Assembly (NCBI GenBank): GCA_028290165.1
Contig: JAQGKJ010000164.1
Span: 1 to 7,052, forward strand
Origin: Bradyrhizobium sp.
Lineage (GTDB): Bacteria; Pseudomonadota; Alphaproteobacteria; Rhizobiales; Xanthobacteraceae
DNA: 7,052 nucleotides
Direction: 5' to 3'
The position numbers and the translations under genes were made by a program. The notes under the pieces were generated by a model, which made no database searches, had not been told where the DNA came from, and saw nothing but the letters and a program-made list of their open reading frames with translations. Below are positions 1 through 6,604 of the stretch, piece by piece (the first letter of the stretch is position 1; each line of letters starts with the position of its first letter).

Positions 1-239
1 CGTTTGATCGCTCACGAGTTCGAAGAACCCGCCCTGCGATTAACTTCAACGCTCGACGCTGCCGCGTCCACCGCATCCCGCACCCTACGTCCGTGACGAT
101 CGCGAAACGCCCCTCTGTGGGACGGGACGGCGGTAGTTCTAGAAATGATTTGCCCGACGGCGAAAGCGAAATATTTTTTCAAGAGGGGCTAGACACGAGC
201 ATCGCCGAGACGGCACGTGATTTGCTCGTCGGGCAAATC
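1..239 (-). repeat. Remnant of a dispersed Bradyrhizobium-type intergenic repeat
   Basis: No credible gene lies left of position 300. Read on the minus strand, this stretch contains in order a hairpin with arms at 219-225 and 233-239, a T-rich patch, a second copy of the GATTTGCCCGACG motif, and a GGGCGTTTCGCGATCGTCAC block followed by a GCGGTGGACGCGGCAGC block. The 13-base motif at 147-159 is the exact reverse complement of 227-239, which gives a long inverted repeat with a 67-base spacer. From memory, this string of blocks belongs to a repeat scattered between genes in Bradyrhizobium genomes, where it is often mis-annotated as short hypothetical proteins. The inverted repeat is seen directly; the family assignment is recall and not checked. 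The outer left boundary is unknown because the window starts inside it. Confidence 0.55.
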
Positions 240-299
240 TGCGGGCCGGTTGAAGCCAACGGGTCGCCCGCGCGCCCGATGAGGGCTCCGGCGATCGCG

Positions 300-1337
300 T
301 TATTTCTCCGCTCGGGTCGCCGTGAGAATGGGCGCCCAGCGCGCGATCTCTGACCGAACAAAAGCGTCGAATGCAGCGGGGCTGCGCTCGGCTTTGACGG
401 GTACCGAGCCGCCGAGCTGGGCCAGGGTCTGGCGTACAACAGTTTCATCAAGTGCCTTGTCGAGGGCATCGGCAAGCCTGGCGATCACCTTGGGCGGGAC
501 GCCCTTCGGCGCAAACAGCCCGGCCCAGATGCTCATTTCATAATTCACCCCTGCCTCCCTGGCAGTCGGCACATTCGGCAGCGTTACCAGGCGTTCGCCG
601 GCGGAGACTGCGTAGGCCTTGACCGAGCCCGCCAGAACCTGGTCCGCCACGCTGACCGACTGCTCGCACATGAAGTCGACGTGACCTCCCACCAGATCAT
701 TCAACGCCGGGCCGGATCCGCGATAGGCAACGAGCGTGGGTTTTGCGCCGATCTCGGCGGTGAACAGGAGGCACGCCATGTGCGAGGACGAGCCGATTCC
801 GCCATGCGCCTGTTTTAAGGCATCACCCTGTTGCCGGAGGACGGCAACGAATTCTTTCAAGTCCCGTGCCGGGAAATCCTTTCGCGCGATCACGACTGCC
901 GGCGAATGGGCGGTGATGCCGATCGGTACGAAGTCCACAAGCGGTGAATACTTGACGTTCGGCGTGAGCACCGGGGCCGCCACATGCGATCCCATGGCCG
1001 CCGCGAGCAGGGTGTAGCCGTCGGGTGCGGCGACCGCTACGCGCTCGCTGCCAATAGTGCCACCGGCGCCGCTGACATTCTCGATAATGATGGATTGCCC
1101 GAGGATCCTGGACATCTGGTTGGTGACGATGCGCGCCACCACATCGCTAGCGCCTCCCGCGGGAAAAGGTACGATCACGGTGATCGACCTGGACGGATAG
1201 TCCTGCGCACGCACCGGCACGACGCTGGCAGCGAATGCCATCGCGATGACGATCGAAAGCCAGAGACTGGAGCCTTTTCCGTTTCGACAGGATCGAAACG
1301 GGGTTTTGGATTCTTGATTTGACTGTCGCGCGGTCAC
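300..1337 (-). CDS. Tripartite tricarboxylate transporter (Bug/TctC family) periplasmic substrate-binding protein
   Basis: This is a 345-residue periplasmic solute receptor of the Bug/TctC family, which binds carboxylates and related small molecules for secondary uptake. The long polar N-terminus is followed by a hydrophobic core (about residues 25-41) and a signal peptidase I site after VRA (residue 44); there is no lipobox cysteine. Family hallmarks are present: VPFPAGGASD (56-65), VAYRGSGPALNDLVGG (203-218), TLPNVPTAREAG (252-263) and WAGLFAPKG (271-279). Length is slightly above the usual 320-330 because of the extended N-terminus. The start is GTG and overlaps the upstream oxidoreductase stop as GTGA, so the two are probably translationally coupled. 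No TctA or TctB membrane gene is in view, so it is either an orphan receptor, common in Bradyrhizobium and Bordetella, or its partners lie elsewhere. The ligand cannot be inferred. Confidence 0.93.
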   Translation of the reverse strand: MTARQSNQESKTPFRSCRNGKGSSLWLSIVIAMAFAASVVPVRAQDYPSRSITVIVPFPAGGASDVVARIVTNQMSRILGQSIIIENVSGAGGTIGSERVAVAAPDGYTLLAAAMGSHVAAPVLTPNVKYSPLVDFVPIGITAHSPAVVIARKDFPARDLKEFVAVLRQQGDALKQAHGGIGSSSHMACLLFTAEIGAKPTLVAYRGSGPALNDLVGGHVDFMCEQSVSVADQVLAGSVKAYAVSAGERLVTLPNVPTAREAGVNYEMSIWAGLFAPKGVPPKVIARLADALDKALDETVVRQTLAQLGGSVPVKAERSPAAFDAFVRSEIARWAPILTATRAEK

Positions 1338-2350
1338 GGGTTTCGGTCACCGTTCAATATTTCCGCAACCTGGACCCGGCGTCCCTCCCGCGCCGAGAGA
1401 ATGCCGGCACGCACCACCGCAAGCGATATCGTCGCGTATTCACCCCCGACTTCGTGCCGGCCCTGCCCGCGAACTGCTGCCGCAAACTCCTCCAGTTCCT
1501 CGACCAGGGTGTCGTTCTTTGCGCACTTGACCGCCACGGGTTCGCTTTCGCCGCGCTTGAGAAAGCGCAGCCCATTGTGCATATCGTAGTAGGCGGTGGC
1601 GTCCCTGCCGTAAATGTTCATCAGATAATACTCTGACGCCGAGGCGTAGCTCGCGTTCAATGTAGAGAGCGCGCCGTTCTTGTGCTCCAAGATCAGGCTC
1701 GCGACATCCGGATTGTCGCCGGGCAGCACCAGTTGCGCCAATTGTCCGCGCACCGCATGGATCGGCCCGATCAGATATTCCAGAACGTCAATGTAGTGGA
1801 TGCCAATCTGCAGCATCACGCCGCCGGGCATGGCGGCGGCCTGGTAGCGCCACGAGGTCAGATCGATCTTGCCGAGGCGGTCGCGGCTGATGTTGGCCTC
1901 GGCGTTGACGAGCTTGCCGAACACACCGCCATCGATCTGCTGCCTGATCCAGCGGAAGTGGCTCTCGCGCCGCCGCTGATAGCCGAGCGCCAGGACCACG
2001 CCGGCCTTGCGGCAGGCCTCCGTAATGGCGCGGCCGTCCGAGATGCTGTTGGCGATCGGCTTGTCGAGGAAGACGTGTTTGCCGGCGGCGGCGGCGGCGC
2101 AGGTGGTCGCCAGATGTACATCGTTGGGCGTCGTGTTGATGATCGCCTCGATCTCGCTGTTGGCCAGGATCGCCTCGTAGCTCGCGGCCGGCCGGCAGCG
2201 GTATTTTGCTGCAAAGTTTTTGCGTTTTTCTTCGGAGCGGCTGTAACAGCTGAGGATCTCGAGCTTGCCCGAACGCTGGATGGCGTCGGCCAGAACATCC
2301 GACCACCATCCAATCCCGACACAGGCCACGCGCAATGGACCAGCACTCAC
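1334..2350 (-). CDS. Gfo/Idh/MocA family NAD(P)-dependent oxidoreductase
   Basis: This 338-residue cytoplasmic dehydrogenase has the two-domain Gfo/Idh/MocA layout. The N-terminal Rossmann fold (about 6-120) starts with VACVGIGWWSD (8-18), where the third glycine of the usual GxGxxG is replaced by serine. It continues with NTTPNDVH (72-79) and the family signature FLDKPIA (94-100), in which Lys97 is the expected catalytic or nucleotide-binding lysine. The C-terminal alpha/beta domain carries GGVMLQIGIHYIDVLEYLIG (176-195), whose His185 and Asp188 match the family's GxHxxD active-site motif. Such enzymes oxidise or reduce sugars, inositols and related polyols; the exact substrate is not readable here. 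The GTG start is supported by a strong ribosome binding site. The gene lies 63 bp downstream of the GlcG-like gene and overlaps the solute-binding gene by 4 bp. Confidence 0.93.
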   Translation of the reverse strand: MSAGPLRVACVGIGWWSDVLADAIQRSGKLEILSCYSRSEEKRKNFAAKYRCRPAASYEAILANSEIEAIINTTPNDVHLATTCAAAAAGKHVFLDKPIANSISDGRAITEACRKAGVVLALGYQRRRESHFRWIRQQIDGGVFGKLVNAEANISRDRLGKIDLTSWRYQAAAMPGGVMLQIGIHYIDVLEYLIGPIHAVRGQLAQLVLPGDNPDVASLILEHKNGALSTLNASYASASEYYLMNIYGRDATAYYDMHNGLRFLKRGESEPVAVKCAKNDTLVEELEEFAAAVRGQGRHEVGGEYATISLAVVRAGILSAREGRRVQVAEILNGDRNP

Positions 2351-2356
2351 GTTTTG

Positions 2357-2365
2357 TCTCCTCCC
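2357..2365 (-). promoter_or_regulatory. Strong ribosome binding site of the Gfo/Idh/MocA oxidoreductase
   Basis: On the minus strand the sequence GGGAGGAGA is followed by six bases (CAAAAC) and the GTG start codon. This near-perfect Shine-Dalgarno match fixes the GTG at 2350 as the start and argues that the oxidoreductase is translated independently of the gene upstream of it. The downstream binding-protein gene has no comparable site and probably relies on the overlap instead. Confidence 0.8.
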
Positions 2366-2413
2366 GCAGGCCGAGGTCGCAGTTTGTGGTCTCGTCTCGG
2401 ACCCGCTCGCCTG

Positions 2414-2854
2414 TTATTTCCAGCCCATCCCGATCGACTCGACAGCCGCCTTGGCGATACGCAAATCGGTCTCCCAGTCACCGCCGCTGACCCCGACACC
2501 GCCAATACATTGCCCGTCAACCAGCACGGGAACACCACCTTCCATCGCCGTCCATCGCTCCGGTCCGGCGGCGAGCGCAAGACCGATCGTATGGCTCACG
2601 TCGAGATCCTGACCGGCCGCTCCCGCAGCCGAGGTCGGGCGCCGATTTGACGCGGCGCACACTGCCTTCGTGGTGCAGGAGTGCACGGTATGAAAGCGGC
2701 CTCCGTCCATCCGTTCGAGCAGGATCATGTGCCCGCCAGCATCGACGATCGCGCAGGAGATCGCGATACTGGCCTGGTTGGCCATCTCGACGGCCGTCGT
2801 CATGATCTTCTTCGCGCCCTGATGGGTGAGGCGCTTGCTATCGGCGACATACAT
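2414..2854 (-). CDS. GlcG/HbpS family (DUF336) heme-binding-like protein
   Basis: This 146-residue single-domain protein belongs to the GlcG/HbpS (DUF336) family. Diagnostic segments are AIVDAGGHMILLERMDGG (35-52) and GGVPVLVDGQCIGGVGVSGG (106-125), followed by a terminal helix beginning IAKAAV (133-138). The length matches the family. HbpS of Streptomyces binds heme, whereas GlcG proteins accompany glycolate and other organic-acid catabolic genes with no settled biochemical role, so heme binding should not be assumed here. No signal peptide is visible, which suggests a cytoplasmic location. It is the first gene of a three-gene minus-strand set, 63 bp upstream of the oxidoreductase. The ATG start has only a modest upstream GGGA. 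An accessory or substrate-sensing role in the catabolic operon is an inference. Confidence 0.88.
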   Translation of the reverse strand: MYVADSKRLTHQGAKKIMTTAVEMANQASIAISCAIVDAGGHMILLERMDGGRFHTVHSCTTKAVCAASNRRPTSAAGAAGQDLDVSHTIGLALAAGPERWTAMEGGVPVLVDGQCIGGVGVSGGDWETDLRIAKAAVESIGMGWK

Positions 2855-2885
2855 TCCAGGAGTCCCGCTTAAGAAGGATAGGCGG

Positions 2886-2914
2886 ATTGTGCGCTAGCGT
2901 GTCGCCGCCATCAA
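2886..2914 (-). promoter_or_regulatory. Candidate sigma-70-type promoter of the GlcG-oxidoreductase-receptor operon
   Basis: Read on the minus strand, TTGATG (2909-2914) and CACAAT (2886-2891) are separated by exactly 17 bases. Each hexamer matches the consensus at four of six positions. Transcription would start near 2879, giving a leader of about 25 bases before the ATG at 2854. The placement is good but the hexamers are only moderate matches. Confidence 0.3.
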
Positions 2915-2954
2915 GCCATTTTCATTCTGATTGGGCCGATGCCGAAATGTTCCC

Positions 2955-2991
2955 ATCTTCGGGAAGATACGGCGGGACAAAGGGTTTTGTC
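2955..2991. other. Pair of short inverted repeats in the intergenic region
   Basis: Two small perfect hairpins sit side by side. ATCTT and AAGAT (2955-2959 and 2964-2968) flank a 4-base loop, and GACAAA and TTTGTC (2976-2981 and 2986-2991) flank a 4-base loop. They lie between the end of the membrane-anchored unknown gene and the operon promoter, where a transcription end for the former or an operator for the latter would be expected. No U-tract follows on the minus strand, so a classic intrinsic terminator is unlikely. The role is unknown. Confidence 0.25.
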
Positions 2992-3038
2992 AGCACGAAG
3001 ACGTGGCACCCCGCCACCGTATTAGCATGCCGGTCTGG

Positions 3039-3836
3039 TCATTTACCGTTGACGAACTGCTGCCATCGCTCCTGCTGCGCCTTCTTGAGGTTTTTTCTTT
3101 CTTCTTCCAAATCGGCGACACGCTTTGCGGAAGCGGTAATGGCATGGGCCGCGGCATTGTAACGGTTCACGGTGCGTTGAAACGGGAATATGAATTGACC
3201 GTCGACGACCTTGTAGGCGCCGAATTCCTCGACCAGGACCGCGACATAGTCTTCGTAAGCGCGATAGAAATCGGCGCGCGCCGGCAACATCCTGGACGTG
3301 AACGCCGCGATTTCCGCGTGCCGCTTATCGAGGCTATCCAAAACCCTGCCGATGGTATCTTTCTCCACATGCAGCGAAAGCGCGTATTTTTCCACATTGT
3401 CGCGCTCGGTCTTGAGGAGCGCGGCGTAGCGCGGCATCAATGCCGTCGCATTGGCTGCCGCGGTTTTCAGATCGCGGCGAAGTGCCTCAAGATCACTCCG
3501 GCTCGCCATGCCTAAATTGATATTTTTTGCAATCGCCGGTGGCTCGATTTCGTTTGACAGCTTTTCGGTCACAGCGCTGGTTTCATCCGCTGCCCTGGTG
3601 GCCATCGCGATCAGCTGCAGGAATTTATTGGAGGGATGCTGCTTGAGCGCCTCATCTATCTGCCTGGCATCGGTGGTGCCTTGCAAGGCCGCCTGACTTT
3701 CACGCGCGGCAATCCTTTCCTGCAGTCTGCCCAGGTCGGTTACGTAATATGCCCCCACCGAAAACACGATCATGAAAACGAATAGCAACAAGAAGGCTAT
3801 TCGTACGCGCGTTTTCGCATCCGGATCTGAAGGCAT
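3039..3836 (-). CDS. Membrane-anchored coiled-coil protein of unknown function
   Basis: I do not recognise this family. From the ATG at 3836 the protein has 265 residues. A short basic N-terminus (DAKTRVR) precedes one hydrophobic segment of about 22 residues (FLLLFVFMIVFSVGAYYV), so by the positive-inside rule most of the chain should be periplasmic. The rest is strongly helical, with charged heptad-like stretches just after the membrane segment (LGRLQERIAARESQAAL) and at the C-terminus (VADLEEERKNLKKAQQERW), and no cysteines. An in-frame ATG at 3842 lies only 3 bases from the GGGAGG at 3846-3851, whereas the ATG at 3836 lies 9 bases from it, so the second is preferred. It is 184 bp upstream of the GlcG-like gene and probably its own unit. 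A role in envelope scaffolding or sensing is possible but unsupported. Confidence 0.75.
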   Translation of the reverse strand: MPSDPDAKTRVRIAFLLLFVFMIVFSVGAYYVTDLGRLQERIAARESQAALQGTTDARQIDEALKQHPSNKFLQLIAMATRAADETSAVTEKLSNEIEPPAIAKNINLGMASRSDLEALRRDLKTAAANATALMPRYAALLKTERDNVEKYALSLHVEKDTIGRVLDSLDKRHAEIAAFTSRMLPARADFYRAYEDYVAVLVEEFGAYKVVDGQFIFPFQRTVNRYNAAAHAITASAKRVADLEEERKNLKKAQQERWQQFVNGK

Positions 3837-4202
3837 CTGCATCAGCCTCCCATCAAGTGGCCCGCGAAAGCGGCACCCGTACCACGTCGGAGAGACCGCA
3901 CCAAAACGGACACTCCTGGCCCGAAAAGCGGATTTCGCAATACGTGAATCAATAGCAAAAAAGTCAGCGTGGTCGACCCTGTTTCGTCATCAGTTTTGCG
4001 GATTTGCCCAGTCTGCTGTTGCGCTGCTCGAAGTGCCGCGCCTTATCGAACCTCATTACCCTTGTCGGAACCTATGCGAGCACCGCCGCGCTGCTCACAG
4101 TCTTCGATATGCAGCTAGACGCAGGAGAAACACATCTGTTGCCGTCGCTTGAGTGATTTGAGTCGGACGTCGGTTTTGACGATGTCAGCGTCAGTTCCGC
4201 TT
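3837..4202. other. Gene-free intergenic stretch upstream of the membrane-anchored protein
   Basis: This 366-base stretch holds no reading frame I would accept on either strand; those present are arginine-rich by-products or run antisense into flanking genes. The only clear element is the ribosome binding site GGGAGG at 3846-3851 for the gene to its left. It presumably carries that gene's promoter on the minus strand, within the A/T-richer patch around 3935-3990, but I could not find a hexamer pair good enough to mark. I see no terminator hairpin with a U-tract for the transporter gene that ends at 4203. Confidence 0.5.
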
Positions 4203-5477
4203 TTACGCGGGTGCCGCCACGGGTCTGCGCACCAGCATAAATGCCGCCGCTGCGACGATGCAAAGGGCTCCCGCCATCAGGAACGCCGGCCCATAGGTGC
4301 CGAGCGCATCGCGGCTGACGCCCGCACTGGCCGCCATGAACCCTACTCCCAACTGGTGCGCAGCAAAAATCCAGCCAAACACCGCAGGTCCCATTTCCCG
4401 CCCGAAGGCCGCAACAGTCAACCGCACCGTGGGGGGCACCGTTGCGATGAAATCCAGTCCATAGATGATGGTAAAGGCAATCATCGCGACCAGCGAGACA
4501 TTGCTGGTGACCAGCCAAACCAGCGAGACTCCGCGGAGCCCGTAATAGACCGCCAGCAACCAGCGATTGTCATAGCGATCAGATAGCCAGCCCGATCCGA
4601 TGGTGCCGATCAGGTCGCATACGCCGATCAGCGCAAGCAGGCTGGCCGAGGTGACGAGTGGAAATCCGAGATCACCGCAATAAGGCACGAAATGCGTTTG
4701 TGTCAGCCCATAACTCGACAAGCCGCAGATGAAGAAGGTGGCTGCCAGCACCCAGAACACCAGCTGCTGCGACCCGAGGCGGAGGGCCTTCAAACTCAGC
4801 AGTACGAAATTGTCGGTGGGCCGCGGTGGGATGGGCGGCATCGACGCCTCGCCCAGCGGGGCAAGGCCAAGCTCCTGGGGCCGATCCTTGGTCAGCAGGA
4901 CAAACAGCACCATCATGACGAACAAGCCGATGCTCGAAGGCCCCAATGCGGCGCGCCAGCCCCAGTGTTCGGAAATCCAGGCGCCGAGCGGCATGAACAA
5001 CAGCGTGCCGGTTGCAATGGCCCCGTTCAGCATGCCAATAACCAACCCGCGATGAGTGGTGAACCACCGCGATGAAATGACCGCGCTGAGCTGCAGGGCC
5101 GTCAGTCCCGGCGCAATTCCGAGAAGCGCACCAAAACCCAGCCAGAGCTGAAACCGCGTCGTCATGGTAGCGGTCAACAGCAGCCCCAGGAGCGAAAGCA
5201 CGCCCGACAGCGCCACCATGCGCCGCGGCCCATAACGCAGCACGAGGCCACCGGCGAAAGGCGCAGCCAGGCCGAACAGCGCAAAGCGCAGGCCTTGCGA
5301 GGCGGAGAGTTCACCGATCGTTAGTCCAAGCTGATCCGACATCGGCTTGATGAGCACGGCGGTAATTCCAAGCGCCGAGCTGGAAAACAGAACATAGAAA
5401 AAGGCCAGCGCCGCCATCACCCAGCCGTAATGGATTCCCCTCAGGGCCGCGTAGTTGGCAAATCGGTTTGCAAGCAT
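4203..5477 (-). CDS. Major facilitator superfamily (MFS) transporter
   Basis: This 424-residue inner-membrane secondary transporter has about 12 hydrophobic segments and a polar central loop rich in proline (near PPIPPRP) between the two six-helix halves. The MFS motif A between helices 2 and 3 is degenerate (GGLVLRYGPRR, with Tyr replacing the usual Asp-Arg pair region), while the equivalent loop in the second half is well kept (GWLSDRYDNRW). The helix 4 region (SRWFTTHRGLVIGMLNGAIA) resembles monocarboxylate- and oxalate/formate-type MFS carriers, so a small carboxylate substrate is plausible but not shown. The frame extends to an ATG at 5519, but the ATG at 5477 has AGGG 8 bases upstream and starts closer to helix 1, whereas the 5519 ATG has no clear ribosome binding site. 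No enzyme gene is linked in the same transcript. Confidence 0.92.
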   Translation of the reverse strand: MLANRFANYAALRGIHYGWVMAALAFFYVLFSSSALGITAVLIKPMSDQLGLTIGELSASQGLRFALFGLAAPFAGGLVLRYGPRRMVALSGVLSLLGLLLTATMTTRFQLWLGFGALLGIAPGLTALQLSAVISSRWFTTHRGLVIGMLNGAIATGTLLFMPLGAWISEHWGWRAALGPSSIGLFVMMVLFVLLTKDRPQELGLAPLGEASMPPIPPRPTDNFVLLSLKALRLGSQQLVFWVLAATFFICGLSSYGLTQTHFVPYCGDLGFPLVTSASLLALIGVCDLIGTIGSGWLSDRYDNRWLLAVYYGLRGVSLVWLVTSNVSLVAMIAFTIIYGLDFIATVPPTVRLTVAAFGREMGPAVFGWIFAAHQLGVGFMAASAGVSRDALGTYGPAFLMAGALCIVAAAAFMLVRRPVAAPA

Positions 5478-5720
5478 TGCTTTAACCCTGTGGGCGCCAT
5501 GGCCAAAAAAAAGCGGCATTCGCCGAATGGCTGCCGCGCCAGGAGGAAGTGTCTAGGTAACCACCAAGTTTGGCAAGCTCAACAGCGCGAACGAAGTCCG
5601 GGACGCGACGCTCCCCGTCCGCTGTTGCACTCTTCGGACGCAAGCGGCTGACGACGTCGGCCCATCGAGGTAAACGGACCTCGCGAACCGAGCTCTTCGA
5701 CCTTGCGTGGACGGGCGAAT

Positions 5721-6038
5721 TTAGTTCTTTGTCAGCCCGGAAAAGCTCTTTCCCTGAGGGTTGGTAAAGGTACCAGTTTGCTTGCAACTTTCTCCGGCGC
5801 TCGCGCATGCAGCGGCGGACGCCGGGAGATTCTTTTTGCAACGCTGGACGGCTGCTGAACATGTCGACCCACCACCACCACCACCACCAGTGCCGCCGTG
5901 AGACACACCGGCGGCGCCGCCTCTATAGGTCGGATCGCCGCCCTTCATCGCGCCGTCAGCGTGGCCGTCAAATGGTGCGGTGCCAACAAGCAGGATAGTC
6001 AAAAACACAAAAGCTGCGACGGCAGTGATACTTTTCAT
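5721..6038 (-). CDS. Small secreted four-cysteine, glycine-rich protein
   Basis: This 105-residue protein starts with a clear signal peptide (MKS, then a hydrophobic run from about residue 5 to 19) with a likely cleavage after residue 21 or after GHA at 27. The mature part has a flexible Gly/Ser/Thr-rich segment including seven glycines in a row (51-57), then cysteines at 60, 67, 78 and 85. The spacing C-x6-C-x10-C-x6-C is symmetrical and could make a disulfide-linked helical hairpin in the periplasm or outside the cell. The C-terminus reads TGTFTNPQGKSFSGLTKN. From memory, similar short proteins with an AGxxC-x-TGxF ending occur in Bradyrhizobium, function unknown. GGGAGA lies 5 bases before the ATG, supporting the start. 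It appears to be a single gene, 243 bp upstream of the transporter start on the same strand. Confidence 0.8.
   Translation of the reverse strand: MKSITAVAAFVFLTILLVGTAPFDGHADGAMKGGDPTYRGGAAGVSHGGTGGGGGGGSTCSAAVQRCKKNLPASAAACASAGESCKQTGTFTNPQGKSFSGLTKN
5869..5889. repeat. CCA trinucleotide microsatellite inside the secreted protein gene
   Basis: Seven perfect CCA units in tandem. On the coding (minus) strand they read as GGT codons and produce most of the polyglycine tract of the secreted four-cysteine protein. Because the unit is three bases, slippage would change linker length without breaking the reading frame. Confidence 0.9.
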
Positions 6039-6172
6039 CCGAGTCTCCCATAATTAACGGTTACAATAGCTTGGCCGAAACAATCGCTCATTTCACGCTC
6101 GCGTGCGGGTTGAGTCAATGGCCCGCCGATTGGGAAAGCTGGCCCAACGGGTCAGTGGAGCCTTTCATCGGC

Positions 6173-6454
6173 TCACCTCGCAAGCGACATCCACCGTTCC
6201 GCCGCACTGATCGCCGACGGCCACAGGCGATCTGCGGGCTCGCCACGATGCAGCGCTTTTCCGATTTCACAGATGGCCATGAATGCGCTGGATCGCGCCT
6301 CTTCCACTTCCAGCGGCTGTCCCCCATCTCCCTGAGCCAGCCCCACGAGTTCGTTCAGCATCGGCAATGCAATTTGCGCCGGCTCGCGTTCGGCTGCCTT
6401 CAAGGCCTCGATGACTTTTGCCGCCTTCTCGGAATCGGTCATGTGCGTCGTCAT
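6173..6454 (-). CDS. Small helical protein of unknown function
   Basis: This 93-residue protein is not one I recognise. It has no signal peptide or membrane segment and looks cytoplasmic and largely alpha-helical, with an N-terminal helix (DSEKAAKVIEALKAAERE), a central glycine-rich break (GDGGQ) and a C-terminal helix ending in ERWMSLAR. One cysteine is present at residue 62. Codon third positions are strongly G/C, as expected for a real gene in this genome, unlike the arginine- and proline-rich frame on the opposite strand. AGGA lies just before the ATG. It is 134 bp upstream of the secreted protein gene on the same strand and could share its transcript. Confidence 0.6.
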   Translation of the reverse strand: MTTHMTDSEKAAKVIEALKAAEREPAQIALPMLNELVGLAQGDGGQPLEVEEARSSAFMAICEIGKALHRGEPADRLWPSAISAAERWMSLAR

Positions 6455-6604
6455 TTTCCTGGTGGTGGCTGCGGCACGTCACATTCTGACGAGCGCAGAA
6501 AAACCGCCTCGTCTTTTTTCGCGCAAATTTCCGCCGCTATCGGCGAACTAGATTGGCACCTGACCAGCGCCCGAGAATTTGTAGCCGGTATTTCGGGGGA
6601 CGAA

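Noticed and set aside
93..353. An 86-codon plus-strand frame with a GTG start
   Set aside because: It lies mostly inside the dispersed repeat and then runs antisense into the end of the receptor gene; composition is not protein-like and I see no domain.
1682..2650. A 322-codon open plus-strand frame
   Set aside because: It runs antisense across the oxidoreductase and into the GlcG-like gene, both of which have clear family motifs; long antisense frames are expected in high-GC DNA.
2931..3515. A 194-codon plus-strand frame
   Set aside because: It is mostly antisense to the membrane-anchored coiled-coil gene, which has a good ribosome binding site and a coherent membrane-plus-helix layout.
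4001..4009. GATTTGCCC, the same nine bases that start the repeat motif at position 147
   Set aside because: Only nine bases match and the flanks do not resemble the other repeat blocks, so chance is the simpler explanation.
3772..4152. A 126-codon plus-strand frame in the intergenic stretch
   Set aside because: It overlaps the start of the coiled-coil gene on the opposite strand and is rich in arginine and serine without any recognisable motif or ribosome binding site.
5646..5662. A 7-bp hairpin (one G-U pair, 3-base loop) about 60 bp past the secreted protein gene stop, considered as a terminator
   Set aside because: No U-tract follows on the minus strand, so an intrinsic terminator is not supported.
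5482..5862. A 126-codon minus-strand frame between the transporter and the secreted protein genes
   Set aside because: It overlaps the secreted protein gene in another frame and runs into the transporter start region, is arginine-rich, and shows no domain.
5869..5889. CCA triplets reading as a polyhistidine run on the plus strand
   Set aside because: The histidine reading belongs to a short arginine-rich frame with no ribosome binding site; the minus-strand polyglycine reading fits a gene with a signal peptide and good start.
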